From an uncultured Pelagibacteraceae bacterium (GTDB lineage: Bacteria > Pseudomonadota > Alphaproteobacteria > Pelagibacterales > Pelagibacteraceae), in NCBI GenBank assembly GCA_902582105.1, contig CACHQT010000006.1, forward strand, positions 1 through 55,349: 55,349 bases of DNA. Direction: 5' to 3'. The position numbers and the translations under genes are program-made. The stretch's first letter is position 1. Every line of letters starts with the position of its first letter. Shown here in pieces: positions 8,647 through 17,994 of the stretch. A model generated the notes under the pieces. It was not told where the DNA came from, ran no database searches, and saw only the letters and a list, made by a program, of their open reading frames with translations.

Positions 8647-9376
8647 TTTTTTCTAAAAATAAACCATGAGAAGGTGCAGGAGGTGCACATAAATTTCTTT
8701 TTTTAGACTTAAATACTTTTTCAAATTTTTTTAAATTCCATTTTTTTTCAGCTAAATATTTTAGACAACCAACCATTGATCTTACTTGTTGTTGTAAAAA
8801 AGATTGTGATATAAATTTTATTTCGATTTTATCTTTAGCTTTTTTAATTTTAATTAATTTAATTATTCTTATAGGGGATTTTGCATTGCAGCTTGAAGCT
8901 CTGAACGTTGAAAAATCGTGCTTTCCTAAAAGTTTTTTGGAACCCTTTTTCATTAATTTTAAATCCAACTTTTTACTGATATGCCAGCCTCTGCCTTTTT
9001 CAATTGATGGAACACTAAGTCTATTAAAGATTATATATTTATAAACTCTCTCTTTTGCAGAAAATCTTGCATGAAAAATTAGATTTTTTTTTTTTATTTT
9101 TTTTATTGAAACCAATTCAGAGTTTAAAAAAAAATTAATTGATTTTAAAAATTTATTTAAATTTTCAATTTTACTTTTTGTATCAAAGTGAGCAGACTGT
9201 TCTATTGCATGAACTCCTGTATCTGTTCTCCCTGAACCTACTAATTTTATTTTTTCTTTCAGTAGTTTTGATAATTTCAATTGAATTAATTTTTGAATTG
9301 ATTTTCCTTTTGGCTGAATTTGCCAACCAATAAATCCTGTGCCAACATATTCAATTAAAATTTGGTATCTATTCAT
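8636..9376 (-). CDS. truA: tRNA pseudouridine synthase A
   Basis: A 246-residue enzyme that isomerises uridines 38-40 in the anticodon stem-loop of tRNAs. The catalytic motif is GSGRTDTGVHA (48-58) with nucleophile Asp52. The N-terminus YQILIEYVGTGFIGWQ is also typical, as is FLQQQVRSMVGCL in the C-terminal half. The length matches the family. It overlaps the end of fmt by 8 nt as the last gene of def-fmt-truA, and runs convergently into the SET gene. Confidence 0.96.
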   Translation of the reverse strand: MNRYQILIEYVGTGFIGWQIQPKGKSIQKLIQLKLSKLLKEKIKLVGSGRTDTGVHAIEQSAHFDTKSKIENLNKFLKSINFFLNSELVSIKKIKKKNLIFHARFSAKERVYKYIIFNRLSVPSIEKGRGWHISKKLDLKLMKKGSKKLLGKHDFSTFRASSCNAKSPIRIIKLIKIKKAKDKIEIKFISQSFLQQQVRSMVGCLKYLAEKKWNLKKFEKVFKSKKRNLCAPPAPSHGLFLEKIIY

Positions 9377-10298
9377 TTTGTAGATTGGATCCTTTTTTTA
9401 TCTTTGATCCAAGCATAAATTGACCTATCTTTTGTGATTGCTTTCCTTCTCTTTGAATCTCCAACACTTTTATAGATAAGTCAGCACAGCCAATTTCCAA
9501 GTTTTCACTTAAAACTTCACCAATTTGACCTTTTTTCTCAGAAATTTTTGCACTTAAAATTTTATATCTTTCACCTTCAAAATTGAACCATCCGCCTGGG
9601 TTTGGATATAAACCATTAATAATTCCAATTATTTTTCTTGCAGAATTATTCCAATCTATTTTTCCCTCTATTTTATTAATTTTATTTGCATATGATGCTT
9701 TTGAATGAATTTGTTCTTCAAATTTTAAATTACCATCCATAATATCGTCAATAACATCTAAGATTTTTTCAGCAGCCAATAAAGATAATTTATCTGATAG
9801 TGATGTGGTGTTATCGTTTTCCTTAATTTCTGTTTTATAATAAGCACATACTGGCCCAGAGTCTAACTTATCATTAATTTTCATTATACTTATGCCAGTT
9901 TCTTTATCTAAATTCATAATTGATCTTTGTATTGGCGCAGCTCCTCTCCATTTTGGTAATATCGAAGCATGAATGTTGATAAAACCTTTTTTCGATAAAC
10001 TTAATATTTCTTTAGGAATAATTTGACCATAAGCTACAACAATTGCAAGATCGATATTTAATTTTTTTAAAAATTCGTATTCTTCTTTATTGTCTTTAAG
10101 TAATGATGGTGTTCTAAATTCTATATTTAATGTTTCTGAAAAACCTTGTATAGGAGATTTATTTATTTTTTGACCTCTATTAGATTTTTGTGGTGGCTGA
10201 GTATAAACTGCAGAAATGTTGTAACCGTTCTGGTATAAAGATTTCAAAATTGGTACAGCAAAATATGGCGTGCCCATAAAAATTATTTTTTTTAACAT
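9369..10298 (-). CDS. fmt: Methionyl-tRNA formyltransferase
   Basis: A 309-residue enzyme that formylates Met-tRNAfMet with 10-formyl-tetrahydrofolate. The catalytic triad is in place: Asn108 and His110 in FINIHASILPKWRGAAP, and Asp146 in KLDSGP. The start MLKKIIFMGTPYFAVPIL is the normal Rossmann beginning, and a C-terminal tRNA-binding domain follows (about 205-305). It sits 3 nt downstream of def, which removes the formyl group after translation. Confidence 0.97.
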   Translation of the reverse strand: MLKKIIFMGTPYFAVPILKSLYQNGYNISAVYTQPPQKSNRGQKINKSPIQGFSETLNIEFRTPSLLKDNKEEYEFLKKLNIDLAIVVAYGQIIPKEILSLSKKGFINIHASILPKWRGAAPIQRSIMNLDKETGISIMKINDKLDSGPVCAYYKTEIKENDNTTSLSDKLSLLAAEKILDVIDDIMDGNLKFEEQIHSKASYANKINKIEGKIDWNNSARKIIGIINGLYPNPGGWFNFEGERYKILSAKISEKKGQIGEVLSENLEIGCADLSIKVLEIQREGKQSQKIGQFMLGSKIKKGSNLQNE

Positions 10299-10301
10299 TA
10301 A

Positions 10302-10820
10302 TCAAACAACTATTCTATCTGGTCTATTTTTAAGAAGTTTTTTTATGATCATGCTTTTTTTAAGTTTTGACAAATAGTCAATAAATAAAATTCCCTCTAA
10401 ATGATCCATTTCATGTTGAATACATGTTGCTAATAAACCTTCTGCTTTTAGTAATTTTTTTTCACCTTTATAATTTAGATATTTTACTTCACAATTTTTT
10501 GGTCTTTCTATTTCAGCAAACTGATTTGGAACTGATAAACATCCTTCCTCATAAATTGATTTAACATTATCTTTATTTTTAATAACTGGATTTACAAAAT
10601 ACATCGGTTTTTTTTCTCCTTTAGTCCAACTTATATCCATTACAATAATTCTCTTTGGTATACCGATTTGTATAGCAGCTAATCCTATACCATCTGCTGC
10701 ATACATAGTTTCGAGCATATCATCCATCAAACATTGTTCATCTTTACCAACATTCTTTACCGGCTTTGATATCTGCCTCAATATTTTATTTGGCTCAGTT
10801 ATAATTGTCTTTACCGACAT
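10302..10820 (-). CDS. def: Peptide deformylase
   Basis: A 172-residue iron/zinc hydrolase that removes N-formyl from nascent proteins. The three family motifs are complete: GIGLAAIQIG (44-53), EEGCLSVP (91-98) with metal ligand Cys94, and QHEMDHLEG (135-143) with His136, Glu137 and His140. The length is usual. It is first in the def-fmt-truA set and starts 24 nt after the end of the large exported protein gene upstream. Confidence 0.97.
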   Translation of the reverse strand: MSVKTIITEPNKILRQISKPVKNVGKDEQCLMDDMLETMYAADGIGLAAIQIGIPKRIIVMDISWTKGEKKPMYFVNPVIKNKDNVKSIYEEGCLSVPNQFAEIERPKNCEVKYLNYKGEKKLLKAEGLLATCIQHEMDHLEGILFIDYLSKLKKSMIIKKLLKNRPDRIVV

Positions 10821-10843
10821 AATTTTTTATTTTATTACAATTT

Positions 10844-12607
10844 TCAAACTTTTAAAGGTAGAACTTTAAGCAAGATTTTATTTCTCAATTTATCTATATT
10901 TAGTTGATTTAAAGCACTAACTATAAAAAATAGAGTTTCTGAATCAAGATCTTCAAAATTATCTTGGCCAAGGATTTGTACTAATCTTAACAAGATAAAA
11001 CCTACCTCATCATTTTCTATTAAATTTTTAATATCTGAGGGCATATTTAAATTATTAATTTTGTAAACAGAAGCATATTTTTTATCAAATTCTATCCCAT
11101 CAGATCTAAGAGATTCCAATAAAATCATGTCTTTCGTTGAAACAAAATATTTCTTATTTTTTTTGATTTTTTTTAGAATATCATTCAAATCTTTTTGCAC
11201 ATCTTTTTTATCCAAATCTTCTCTTAAATAATTGATCAACTTAGATTGATGAATTACTTTGTTGTTAATTTTAATTTTTTTTAAAACAAATTTTTCACTT
11301 TTAATATGGTTATTATAAAAATTTGAATAATTTGAAGGAACTTCCTCTTCTTTGATTTCCTCTAAAATGCTAACTAGCTCATTATTAAAAGCATTTGTAT
11401 TGCCTTCTTTAATAAAAGATTGTTTTAAAATTTTTATTAATTCTAACTTTTTATCGATTTCATTATTAATTAAAATTCCTTGATAAAGAAGTGCTCTACT
11501 CTCAATCCCATTTAAAAGTTTATATGATTGTTTGACGTTTAAAAGTTGATTAATATTAAATTGAAATCTTTTATAAAAATCAAATAACTCTTCCTCTGTA
11601 TAATTACCTTCATGCGTGGCCTTCTCTATAGATAAAATTTTTGTACTATCAGCAAGGTCGATGCTATCCAAATTTATCAATAAATTTGAAGTAGATAAAT
11701 AACGCCAAATCTTTTTGCTTGTAGAACTATTAGGTTCAAAGAAAAAATTTGGATTAGTTCTATGAGAAAGATGAAAATCTAAAATATTTTTTTCTGAAAT
11801 TTCCTCGTCAATTTCCAAATTATATTCCATCAAATAATTAAATTTTTTTTCAAAAAAAACATCTTTAAAACCTAACTCCATTTTTAAATCCAATAATAGC
11901 TGAGCTTCCTCTTTTTTATTTTCACTAATTAAACAATAAATATTAAATTTTGATAAATATTCATCCTCGGTTGGATAGTTTATTTGCGAGAGTATATTAC
12001 AAGATTTTTCTAGTTCTGATCGTGAAAGATATTCATTAACTAAATATTTTATTAACTTATCATTATTTTTTATTTTTGGATTTTTAATTAAATATTCTTC
12101 AATCAAATCTAAATCAGAATTTTTTAATAACCATTCATGCTTTAATTTTAAAAATTTTTCATAAGAAATATTTTTTGTTGGAAAATAAGAGTTTGTTAAA
12201 AGTGATATTTTTAAAATTTCTTTAGAATCATTTGATAAATCAATCTTTTGAATTTTTTTAAATAAATCTAAGATTTTATTTCCATCTGAATTTTTCCACA
12301 TATCAATTGTAATGCTATTTTCAGATGGATCATATATACCTACGACTTCTGGTTCATTTGATTTCAAAATTTCATCTAGCTCTATATTAAAATTATTATT
12401 TTTTTCGGACTGAATTTCATAGACAGAATTTTCAGAAATATTCCCTTCAATATTATTTTTTTCTAAAACTTCTTCTTCAAGATTTTCTTTATTTTCTAAG
12501 TTCCAAATATCTACTGGTTCATTTGAAAACAACAATGTATTTTGTATAAATAAAAAATAAAATAAAATCGGTAAATATTTTTTATTTAACAATTTTAAGA
12601 TTTTCAT
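10844..12607 (-). CDS. Large exported protein of unknown function
   Basis: A 587-residue protein if started at the ATG at 12605-12607; a TTG at 12625 would add six residues. I prefer the ATG because it gives a standard signal peptide: MKILKLLNKKY, a hydrophobic core near 12-24, then a plausible cleavage region around LLFSNEP. The rest is mostly predicted helix with many Leu, Lys, Glu and Asn, resembling a repeat solenoid, but I see no named domain. A segment near 25-90 is acidic and Asn-rich. It is probably periplasmic. A 57-codon membrane protein gene overlaps its 5' end by 26 nt. Confidence 0.75.
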   Translation of the reverse strand: MKILKLLNKKYLPILFYFLFIQNTLLFSNEPVDIWNLENKENLEEEVLEKNNIEGNISENSVYEIQSEKNNNFNIELDEILKSNEPEVVGIYDPSENSITIDMWKNSDGNKILDLFKKIQKIDLSNDSKEILKISLLTNSYFPTKNISYEKFLKLKHEWLLKNSDLDLIEEYLIKNPKIKNNDKLIKYLVNEYLSRSELEKSCNILSQINYPTEDEYLSKFNIYCLISENKKEEAQLLLDLKMELGFKDVFFEKKFNYLMEYNLEIDEEISEKNILDFHLSHRTNPNFFFEPNSSTSKKIWRYLSTSNLLINLDSIDLADSTKILSIEKATHEGNYTEEELFDFYKRFQFNINQLLNVKQSYKLLNGIESRALLYQGILINNEIDKKLELIKILKQSFIKEGNTNAFNNELVSILEEIKEEEVPSNYSNFYNNHIKSEKFVLKKIKINNKVIHQSKLINYLREDLDKKDVQKDLNDILKKIKKNKKYFVSTKDMILLESLRSDGIEFDKKYASVYKINNLNMPSDIKNLIENDEVGFILLRLVQILGQDNFEDLDSETLFFIVSALNQLNIDKLRNKILLKVLPLKV

Positions 12608-12755
12608 TTGGAATAATTTTTTCAATTTTTTTATTAGGAGCCGGAAAATCTATTTGGTCGATCAATACAATTACTATAAAAACAAATACAAATAATAGAG
12701 TTACTCTAATTAAAAAACCATACTTTCCAATACTTGTTTTTTTATGTAATTGCAT
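12582..12755 (-). CDS. Small single-pass membrane protein (57 aa)
   Basis: The frame opens at the ATG at 12753-12755 and closes at TAA 12582-12584. The product begins MQLHKKTSIGKYGFLIRVTL and has one hydrophobic helix (about 14-33), followed by a charged tail with FPAPNKKIEKIIPNENLK. A basic N-terminus followed by one helix suggests an inner-membrane protein with the tail outside. It overlaps the next gene's ATG by 26 nt, suggesting translational coupling to that exported protein. I do not recognise the family. The case for a real gene rests on composition, placement in an otherwise empty gap, and the overlap. Confidence 0.5.
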   Translation of the reverse strand: MQLHKKTSIGKYGFLIRVTLLFVFVFIVIVLIDQIDFPAPNKKIEKIIPNENLKIVK

Positions 12756-12812
12756 ATATCGTTTATTAATTTCAAATTAAGACATATTTGTGTTTTTTCA
12801 ATAAAGAAACTT

Positions 12813-13325
12813 ATGAATTCAAAAAAAAACCTAGTATTGCTGGGCATGATGGCTTCTGGAAAATCTACAACTGGGGCATTAATCTCAAAAAAATTAGAAA
12901 CTAAGTTTTATGATATTGATAAAATTATAGAAAAAGAAATGAATATGACTATTGCAGAAATATTTGAAAAAAAAAGTGAAACTTTTTTTAGGTCTCTAGA
13001 AGAAAAAACTATATTAAAAATTCTTCAAAATAAAAATAGCGTAATATCACTTGGAGGTGGGGCTTTTTTGAACGAAAAAATTAGAAAAGAAATAAAAATG
13101 AATCATGTTTCATTTTGGTTAAATTGTAATACTAAAACATTATTAAAAAGAATAAGAAAGAATAAAAAAAGACCAATCGCTAATAAATTGAATGATAAAG
13201 AACTTATAGAATTAATTAGTAAAAGAAAAAAAATTTATACAAAAGCAGAATTTAAAATAAACTGTGATAAATTATCAAAAAAACAAATTGTTGAAAGTAT
13301 ACTAAAATTATATGAAACATTTTAA
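12813..13325 (+). CDS. aroK: Shikimate kinase
   Basis: A 170-residue P-loop kinase that phosphorylates shikimate with ATP. Walker A is GMMASGKS (11-18), the shikimate-binding Asp34 and Asp36 are in FYDIDKII, the FFRSLEE arginine follows, and SLGGGAF is the second binding motif. The lid region KKRPIANK carries the conserved Arg. I chose the ATG at 12813 (MNSKKNLVLLGMMASGKS) because it puts the P-loop at the usual distance; a longer TTG frame from 12750 adds an unlikely extension. The gene overlaps aroB by 14 nt. Confidence 0.95.
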   Translation: MNSKKNLVLLGMMASGKSTTGALISKKLETKFYDIDKIIEKEMNMTIAEIFEKKSETFFRSLEEKTILKILQNKNSVISLGGGAFLNEKIRKEIKMNHVSFWLNCNTKTLLKRIRKNKKRPIANKLNDKELIELISKRKKIYTKAEFKINCDKLSKKQIVESILKLYETF

Positions 13326-14418
13326 ACTCAATATAAATACAAAGAGTCAAAAATATTCAATAATCATAGGTAAGGATCTTTATGAAAATTTACCTAAGTT
13401 ATTGGATCAAAACTCTGTGTCATTTAATAAGTGTTTAATCGTAATTGATAATAAAATTAAAAAAAAAATAATTTTAAAAATATTAAAGAAATTTAAAAAA
13501 AAAAATAAAGTTGTCTATTTTTTTAATGCAAATGAAAAAAATAAAAATCAAAAAAGTGTAGATAAAATTTTAAATATTTTGCTAAAAAATAATTTTCAGA
13601 GAAATGATTGTTTAATATCAATTGGAGGGGGAATTACAGGAGATGTATCTAGTTTTGCATCTAGCATTTATAAACGAGGAATGAAATTTGTTAACGTTCC
13701 AAGCACACTTTTGGCGCAAGTTGATTCTTCAATAGGAGGAAAAACTGGTATAAACAGTTCCCATGGAAAAAATTTAATTGGATCTTTTTATCAACCAAAT
13801 CTTGTTATATCTGATACCAATTTTTTAAAGACACTTCCAAAAAGAGAAATGATTTGTGGCTATGCTGAAATATTTAAACATTCTATAATTTTAAAAGAAA
13901 AATTTTTTAAATATTTAAATGAAAATGCTTCTAAAATATTAAAAATAAAAAGTCCTTTCATAGAAAAATCAATAATTGAAAGTTGTAAAATTAAAAAAAA
14001 AATTGTTGAACAAGACGAAAATGAAAAAAACATTAGAAAAATTTTAAACTTTGGTCATACATTTGCACATGCATATGAAGCAACTTTAAACTATTCTAAA
14101 AAATTAAATCATGGAGAGGCTGTACTTCTAGGAATAATGAGTGCAATTACTTTTAGTTTAAAAATCAAGTTAATATCAAAAAAAGATTATTTAAGAATAA
14201 AAAATCATTTTATTAAATATAATTTGCCGAATAATGTTAATAATTATTTTTCAAAAAAAAATTTAAAAAAATTGGTATTATTTATGAAGAAGGACAAAAA
14301 AAATACTAATAATAATATAAATTTAATTCTAATTAAAAAAATTGGAAAAATTAAATTAAGTTTAAATTTCACAGATAAAAAAATATATAGTTTTCTTAAA
14401 GAACAGTTAGTCAATTAA
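13312..14418 (+). CDS. aroB: 3-dehydroquinate synthase
   Basis: A 368-residue NAD- and metal-dependent enzyme that converts DAHP to 3-dehydroquinate at step 2 of the shikimate pathway. Conserved blocks are GGGITGDVSSFASSIYKRG, NVPSTLLAQVDSSIGGKTG and the metal-binding NFGHTFAHAYE. The ORF begins within the end of aroK (14-nt overlap), and aroK-aroB is a very common pair. The C-terminal half is unusually rich in Lys and Asn, as elsewhere in this window. It runs convergently 12 nt into the BolA gene. Confidence 0.96.
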   Translation: MKHFKLNINTKSQKYSIIIGKDLYENLPKLLDQNSVSFNKCLIVIDNKIKKKIILKILKKFKKKNKVVYFFNANEKNKNQKSVDKILNILLKNNFQRNDCLISIGGGITGDVSSFASSIYKRGMKFVNVPSTLLAQVDSSIGGKTGINSSHGKNLIGSFYQPNLVISDTNFLKTLPKREMICGYAEIFKHSIILKEKFFKYLNENASKILKIKSPFIEKSIIESCKIKKKIVEQDENEKNIRKILNFGHTFAHAYEATLNYSKKLNHGEAVLLGIMSAITFSLKIKLISKKDYLRIKNHFIKYNLPNNVNNYFSKKNLKKLVLFMKKDKKNTNNNINLILIKKIGKIKLSLNFTDKKIYSFLKEQLVN

Positions 14419-14667
14419 TATTTGAATTGAGTGAATATATTTGTCAAGCTCTTCTTTTAAAACGTTATAAATTTTTTTCGTAGATTGAATTTTTTTCATT
14501 TGCTTTAATTCAGAAGAATTTATTATTAATTTAAGGTGAAACTTTTTAGAATCATTGCCTTGATGGTTTTTATGAAGAAATGTCTTATCTTCTACATCAA
14601 TATTCTCTACTGATAAATTTGCTTTAATTTTTTTTTTTACGATTGTGATTAGATCGTTTATATTCAT
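14407..14667 (-). CDS. BolA-family protein
   Basis: An 86-residue protein with the BolA fold. A first helix (MNINDLITIVKKKI) is followed by strands with VEDKTFLH, then HLKLIINSSEL and a C-terminal helix. His32 and His35 in FLHKNHQG, and the histidine of KKFHLKL, are candidates for the conserved metal/cluster-sharing position. BolA proteins partner with monothiol glutaredoxins in iron-sulfur handling. No glutaredoxin gene is next to it here. It lies alone on the minus strand between aroB and the J-domain gene. Confidence 0.8.
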   Translation of the reverse strand: MNINDLITIVKKKIKANLSVENIDVEDKTFLHKNHQGNDSKKFHLKLIINSSELKQMKKIQSTKKIYNVLKEELDKYIHSIQILID

Positions 14668-14690
14668 AAATATTAATACTATAATATATC

Positions 14691-15218
14691 ATGAAAAATA
14701 TTTGTGATTGGAATAATTGTATGGAAATTGGCGAATTTAGAGCACCAATCGAAAAAGACAATAGTAAAAATTTTAGATTACTTTGCTTGGCTCATGTAAA
14801 GGAATTTAATAAAAATTGGAACTATTTTTCTGGAATGAATGATAAACAAATTTATGAATTTTTAAAATCAGACATGACTTGGCATAAACCCACACAAAGC
14901 TTCAGTTCCTCTGATAATTTTTTTAAAGTTTTATGGAATAATGCTTTAAAAGACGAGCTAGATAAATCCAAACTAAAAAGTCAATTTAATCACATGAGAC
15001 AATTTACATTTGATCATAATGATATAAAAGCTTTTGGAATCCTTGGTGTTTCTGTAGGTTTAAAGTGGGAAAAAATACAAAATAAATTTAAAAGCCTTGT
15101 GAAAAAATTTCATCCTGATATGAATTCAGGAAATAAGAAATACGAAGAAAAACTTAAGCTAATAACATTGGCTTATACACAATTAAAAAACACATACAGA
15201 GATAAAATTGACAAATAA
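14691..15218 (+). CDS. J-domain (DnaJ-like) protein upstream of cobS
   Basis: A 175-residue protein with a C-terminal J domain (about 115-172). It contains [21 protein letters not shown] and the essential HPD tripeptide (141-143) in [10 protein letters not shown], which stimulates DnaK ATPase. The N-terminal half has a possible metal site (Cys5, Cys10, Cys32, His35). Alphaproteobacteria commonly carry a J-domain gene of this shape just before cobS. The next gene starts at a TTG inside its last codons (11-nt overlap), so the two are coupled. The partner protein is unknown. Confidence 0.85.
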   Translation: MKNICDWNNCMEIGEFRAPIEKDNSKNFRLLCLAHVKEFNKNWNYFSGMNDKQIYEFLKSDMTWHKPTQSFSSSDNFFKVLWNNALKDELDKSKLKSQFNHMRQFTFDHNDIKAFGILGVSVGLKWEKIQNKFKSLVKKFHPDMNSGNKKYEEKLKLITLAYTQLKNTYRDKIDK

Positions 15219-16182
15219 TTTGAATATTCAACCAGATATCAAGCTATCAGTTAAACAAACTTTTGGCATCGAAAGCGAAATGGAAATAGATGCATTTTCC
15301 AAAAAAAATGAATTTGTTCCTGAAATAGATAAAGATTATAAATTTGATAGAGACACAACCTTAGCCATATTAAGTGGATTTAATTATAACAAAAGAGTTA
15401 TCGTTCATGGATATCATGGCACAGGAAAGAGCACTCATATAACTCAAGTAGCCGCTAGGTTAAACTGGCCCTGCATAAGAGTTAATTTGGACTCGCACAT
15501 TAGTAGAATTGATTTAATTGGAAAGGATGCGATTGTAATTAAAGATGGCAAACAAGTAACAGAATTTAAAGAGGGTGTGCTTCCCTGGTCTATTCAAAAC
15601 CCCATAGCACTTGTGTTCGATGAATATGATGCTGGTAGACCAGACGTTATGTTTGTTATTCAAAGAGTTTTGGAGTCTGAGGGAAGTTTTACTCTGCTTG
15701 ATAAAAATAAAGTAATTAAACAGAACGATTATTTTAGATTATTTGCTACCGCTAACACTATTGGGCTTGGCGATACAACTGGGCTGTACACTGGAACACA
15801 ACAAATAAATCAAGCACAGATGGATAGATGGAATATAGTTACAACTTTAAATTATCTAAGTTTAGAAAAAGAAATGGAAATCATATTGGCAAAAAATAAA
15901 AATTTAAATAATTCAAAAGGTAAAGAAAAAGTATCTAATATGATAAAGGTAGCTTCTTTAACTAGAAAAGGTTTTATAGCAGGTGATATATCAACGGTAA
16001 TGAGCCCTAGAACAGTATTACACTGGGCAGAAAATGCAGAAATATTTAAAGATATTGGTTACGCCTTTAGAGTCACATTTTTAAATAAATGTGATGAAGT
16101 AGAAAAAAGTATAATTGCTGAATATTATCAAAGATGTTTTGGAGAAGATCTTCCAGAATCTATGGTGAATATTCAAATATAA
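15208..16182 (+). CDS. cobS: CobS-type AAA+ ATPase (cobaltochelatase subunit family)
   Basis: A 324-residue MoxR-like AAA+ ATPase. Walker A is GYHGTGKST (68-76) and Walker B is LVFDEYD (135-141); [11 protein letters not shown] is the sensor-1 region and SPRTVLHWA the sensor-2 region. In aerobic B12 synthesis CobS works with CobT and the catalytic CobN to insert cobalt. No CobN or other cobalamin gene is in this window, and SAR11 bacteria are known to lack the de novo pathway, so the cobaltochelatase role is doubtful. The start is a TTG overlapping the J-domain gene by 11 nt; no ATG lies nearby in frame. Confidence 0.92.
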   Translation: MTNNLNIQPDIKLSVKQTFGIESEMEIDAFSKKNEFVPEIDKDYKFDRDTTLAILSGFNYNKRVIVHGYHGTGKSTHITQVAARLNWPCIRVNLDSHISRIDLIGKDAIVIKDGKQVTEFKEGVLPWSIQNPIALVFDEYDAGRPDVMFVIQRVLESEGSFTLLDKNKVIKQNDYFRLFATANTIGLGDTTGLYTGTQQINQAQMDRWNIVTTLNYLSLEKEMEIILAKNKNLNNSKGKEKVSNMIKVASLTRKGFIAGDISTVMSPRTVLHWAENAEIFKDIGYAFRVTFLNKCDEVEKSIIAEYYQRCFGEDLPESMVNIQI

Positions 16183-17994
16183 ATGGATAAAAAAGAAGAT
16201 AACTTCAAAGAAAAATTCAAAGAAGCTCTAATATCTACTGCTAAAGTAATATCGGATGATTATCTAATTAATATCAAAAATAAGAATAAAAATTTAAGTT
16301 CAAAAAATCTTGATTTTTTTGAAATAGACAACTTAACTAATAAACATGACTTTATTCGGCTAAGAGCTGAAACAGATTCCGAAGCGCTAAAAAAAAAATT
16401 TTCTAACAATGATATATATAAAAAAAATATTCCATCAAAAAAATCATGTAGAATGTTATACGATATATCTGAAAAAATTAGATATGAGATTTTAGGAACT
16501 AAGATGCTTAAAGGAATTTCAAAGAATTTTAAGGAAAATTATACCCAAAAGTTAAATCTTAAAAGAAAAGATCAACTGAAAAGTAAAGAAGATGTTAGTG
16601 TTTCCGAGGCCTTCGAGCTTTATATGCTAAAAAATTTTTTGGGCATAGAACTAAATGAAATGACAAGTAAAATGCTCAAATTTTGGGAAAAAGATTTTAA
16701 TTCGTCTATTGGTAAACACTTAAATTTCTTAAATAAAAACTTTGAAAATCAAGAAATATATAATTCAAAGTTTTCTGAAATTCTCTCAGAAATGGACATA
16801 TTTGATTCGAATGATAATGATGAAAAAAATGAAGATACAGAAAAAAATAATGAACAAAATGATATGAAAAATGATGAAAATTCAGATGAATCTTCAAAAG
16901 AACAAGAAAAAACAAAACAAGACGAAAATCAGAATGGAGTTGATGGTGATTATGATTTTGACCAACTCCAAATGGATGAACAATTATTTGATACGGACTC
17001 GAATAAACAAAGCTCAGAAAAAGTTTTTCAAAAATTAAATACGAGTATTAATGATAAAGATTACAAAGTTTTTACAAAACAATTCGATGAAATAGAGAAA
17101 GCTGAGCTTTTAGAAACAAAAGAAGAAATCACAAAACTTAGAAAAAATTTAGATCAACAACTAATAACGTTTCAAGATTTAATAACAAAGCTTGCAAATA
17201 AACTACAAAGACAACTACTTGCTAAACAAAATAGAGCATGGGAATTTGATTTAGAAGAAGGACTTTTAGACAGTTCAAAATTACCAAGAATTATAATGGA
17301 TCCATACAATTCATTATCTTTTAAAAAAGAAAAAGATTTAGATTTTAAAGATACAATAGTTACTTTATTAATAGATAACTCTGGATCAATGAGGGGAAGG
17401 CCAATTACAATTGCAGCCCTTTGTGCTGACATATTGTCAAGAACCCTGGAAAGATGCGATGTAAAAGTTGAAATATTAGGCTTCACTACGAAAAACTGGA
17501 AAGGTGGAAAAAGTAGGGAAGAATGGAATACTAATAATAAACCTAAGAACCCTGGTCGATTAAATGACTTGAGACATATAATTTATAAAAGTGCAGATAG
17601 TCATTGGAGGCAATCAAAAAAAAATTTGGGGTTAATGTTAAAAGAAGGATTACTGAAAGAAAATATTGATGGTGAGGCGATTTCCTGGGCATACAATAGA
17701 CTTAAAAAAAGAAAAGAAGAAAGAAAAATTTTAATGGTAATCTCCGACGGAGCTCCTGTTGACGACTCTACTTTGTCGGTAAACTCTGGTGATTTTTTGG
17801 AAAAGCATTTAAAAAAGACTGTAAAATTTATAGAAAGTAAATCAGATATAGAAATACTCGCAATTGGAATTGGGCATGATGTATCAAGATACTATAGTAA
17901 AGCAATAAAAATTTCAGATGTTCAAGAACTGGGTGATGTTATGATAAGACAATTAAGTGGATTGTTTGAAAATAAAAATAAAAAGTTAAATTAA
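16183..17994 (+). CDS. cobT: CobT-type VWA-domain partner of CobS
   Basis: A 603-residue protein. It has an N-terminal helical domain (to about 205), a highly acidic, Asn/Glu/Asp-rich linker (about 205-275), then a C-terminal von Willebrand A domain. The metal-dependent adhesion site DNSGS is at 398-402, and [17 protein letters not shown] follows later. This is the standard CobT layout, in which the VWA domain docks the AAA+ ring on a target. Its ATG directly follows the cobS stop in the same frame. The last 4 nt overlap regB on the other strand. As with cobS, a chaperone role on another protein is possible. Confidence 0.92.
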   Translation: MDKKEDNFKEKFKEALISTAKVISDDYLINIKNKNKNLSSKNLDFFEIDNLTNKHDFIRLRAETDSEALKKKFSNNDIYKKNIPSKKSCRMLYDISEKIRYEILGTKMLKGISKNFKENYTQKLNLKRKDQLKSKEDVSVSEAFELYMLKNFLGIELNEMTSKMLKFWEKDFNSSIGKHLNFLNKNFENQEIYNSKFSEILSEMDIFDSNDNDEKNEDTEKNNEQNDMKNDENSDESSKEQEKTKQDENQNGVDGDYDFDQLQMDEQLFDTDSNKQSSEKVFQKLNTSINDKDYKVFTKQFDEIEKAELLETKEEITKLRKNLDQQLITFQDLITKLANKLQRQLLAKQNRAWEFDLEEGLLDSSKLPRIIMDPYNSLSFKKEKDLDFKDTIVTLLIDNSGSMRGRPITIAALCADILSRTLERCDVKVEILGFTTKNWKGGKSREEWNTNNKPKNPGRLNDLRHIIYKSADSHWRQSKKNLGLMLKEGLLKENIDGEAISWAYNRLKKRKEERKILMVISDGAPVDDSTLSVNSGDFLEKHLKKTVKFIESKSDIEILAIGIGHDVSRYYSKAIKISDVQELGDVMIRQLSGLFENKNKKLN

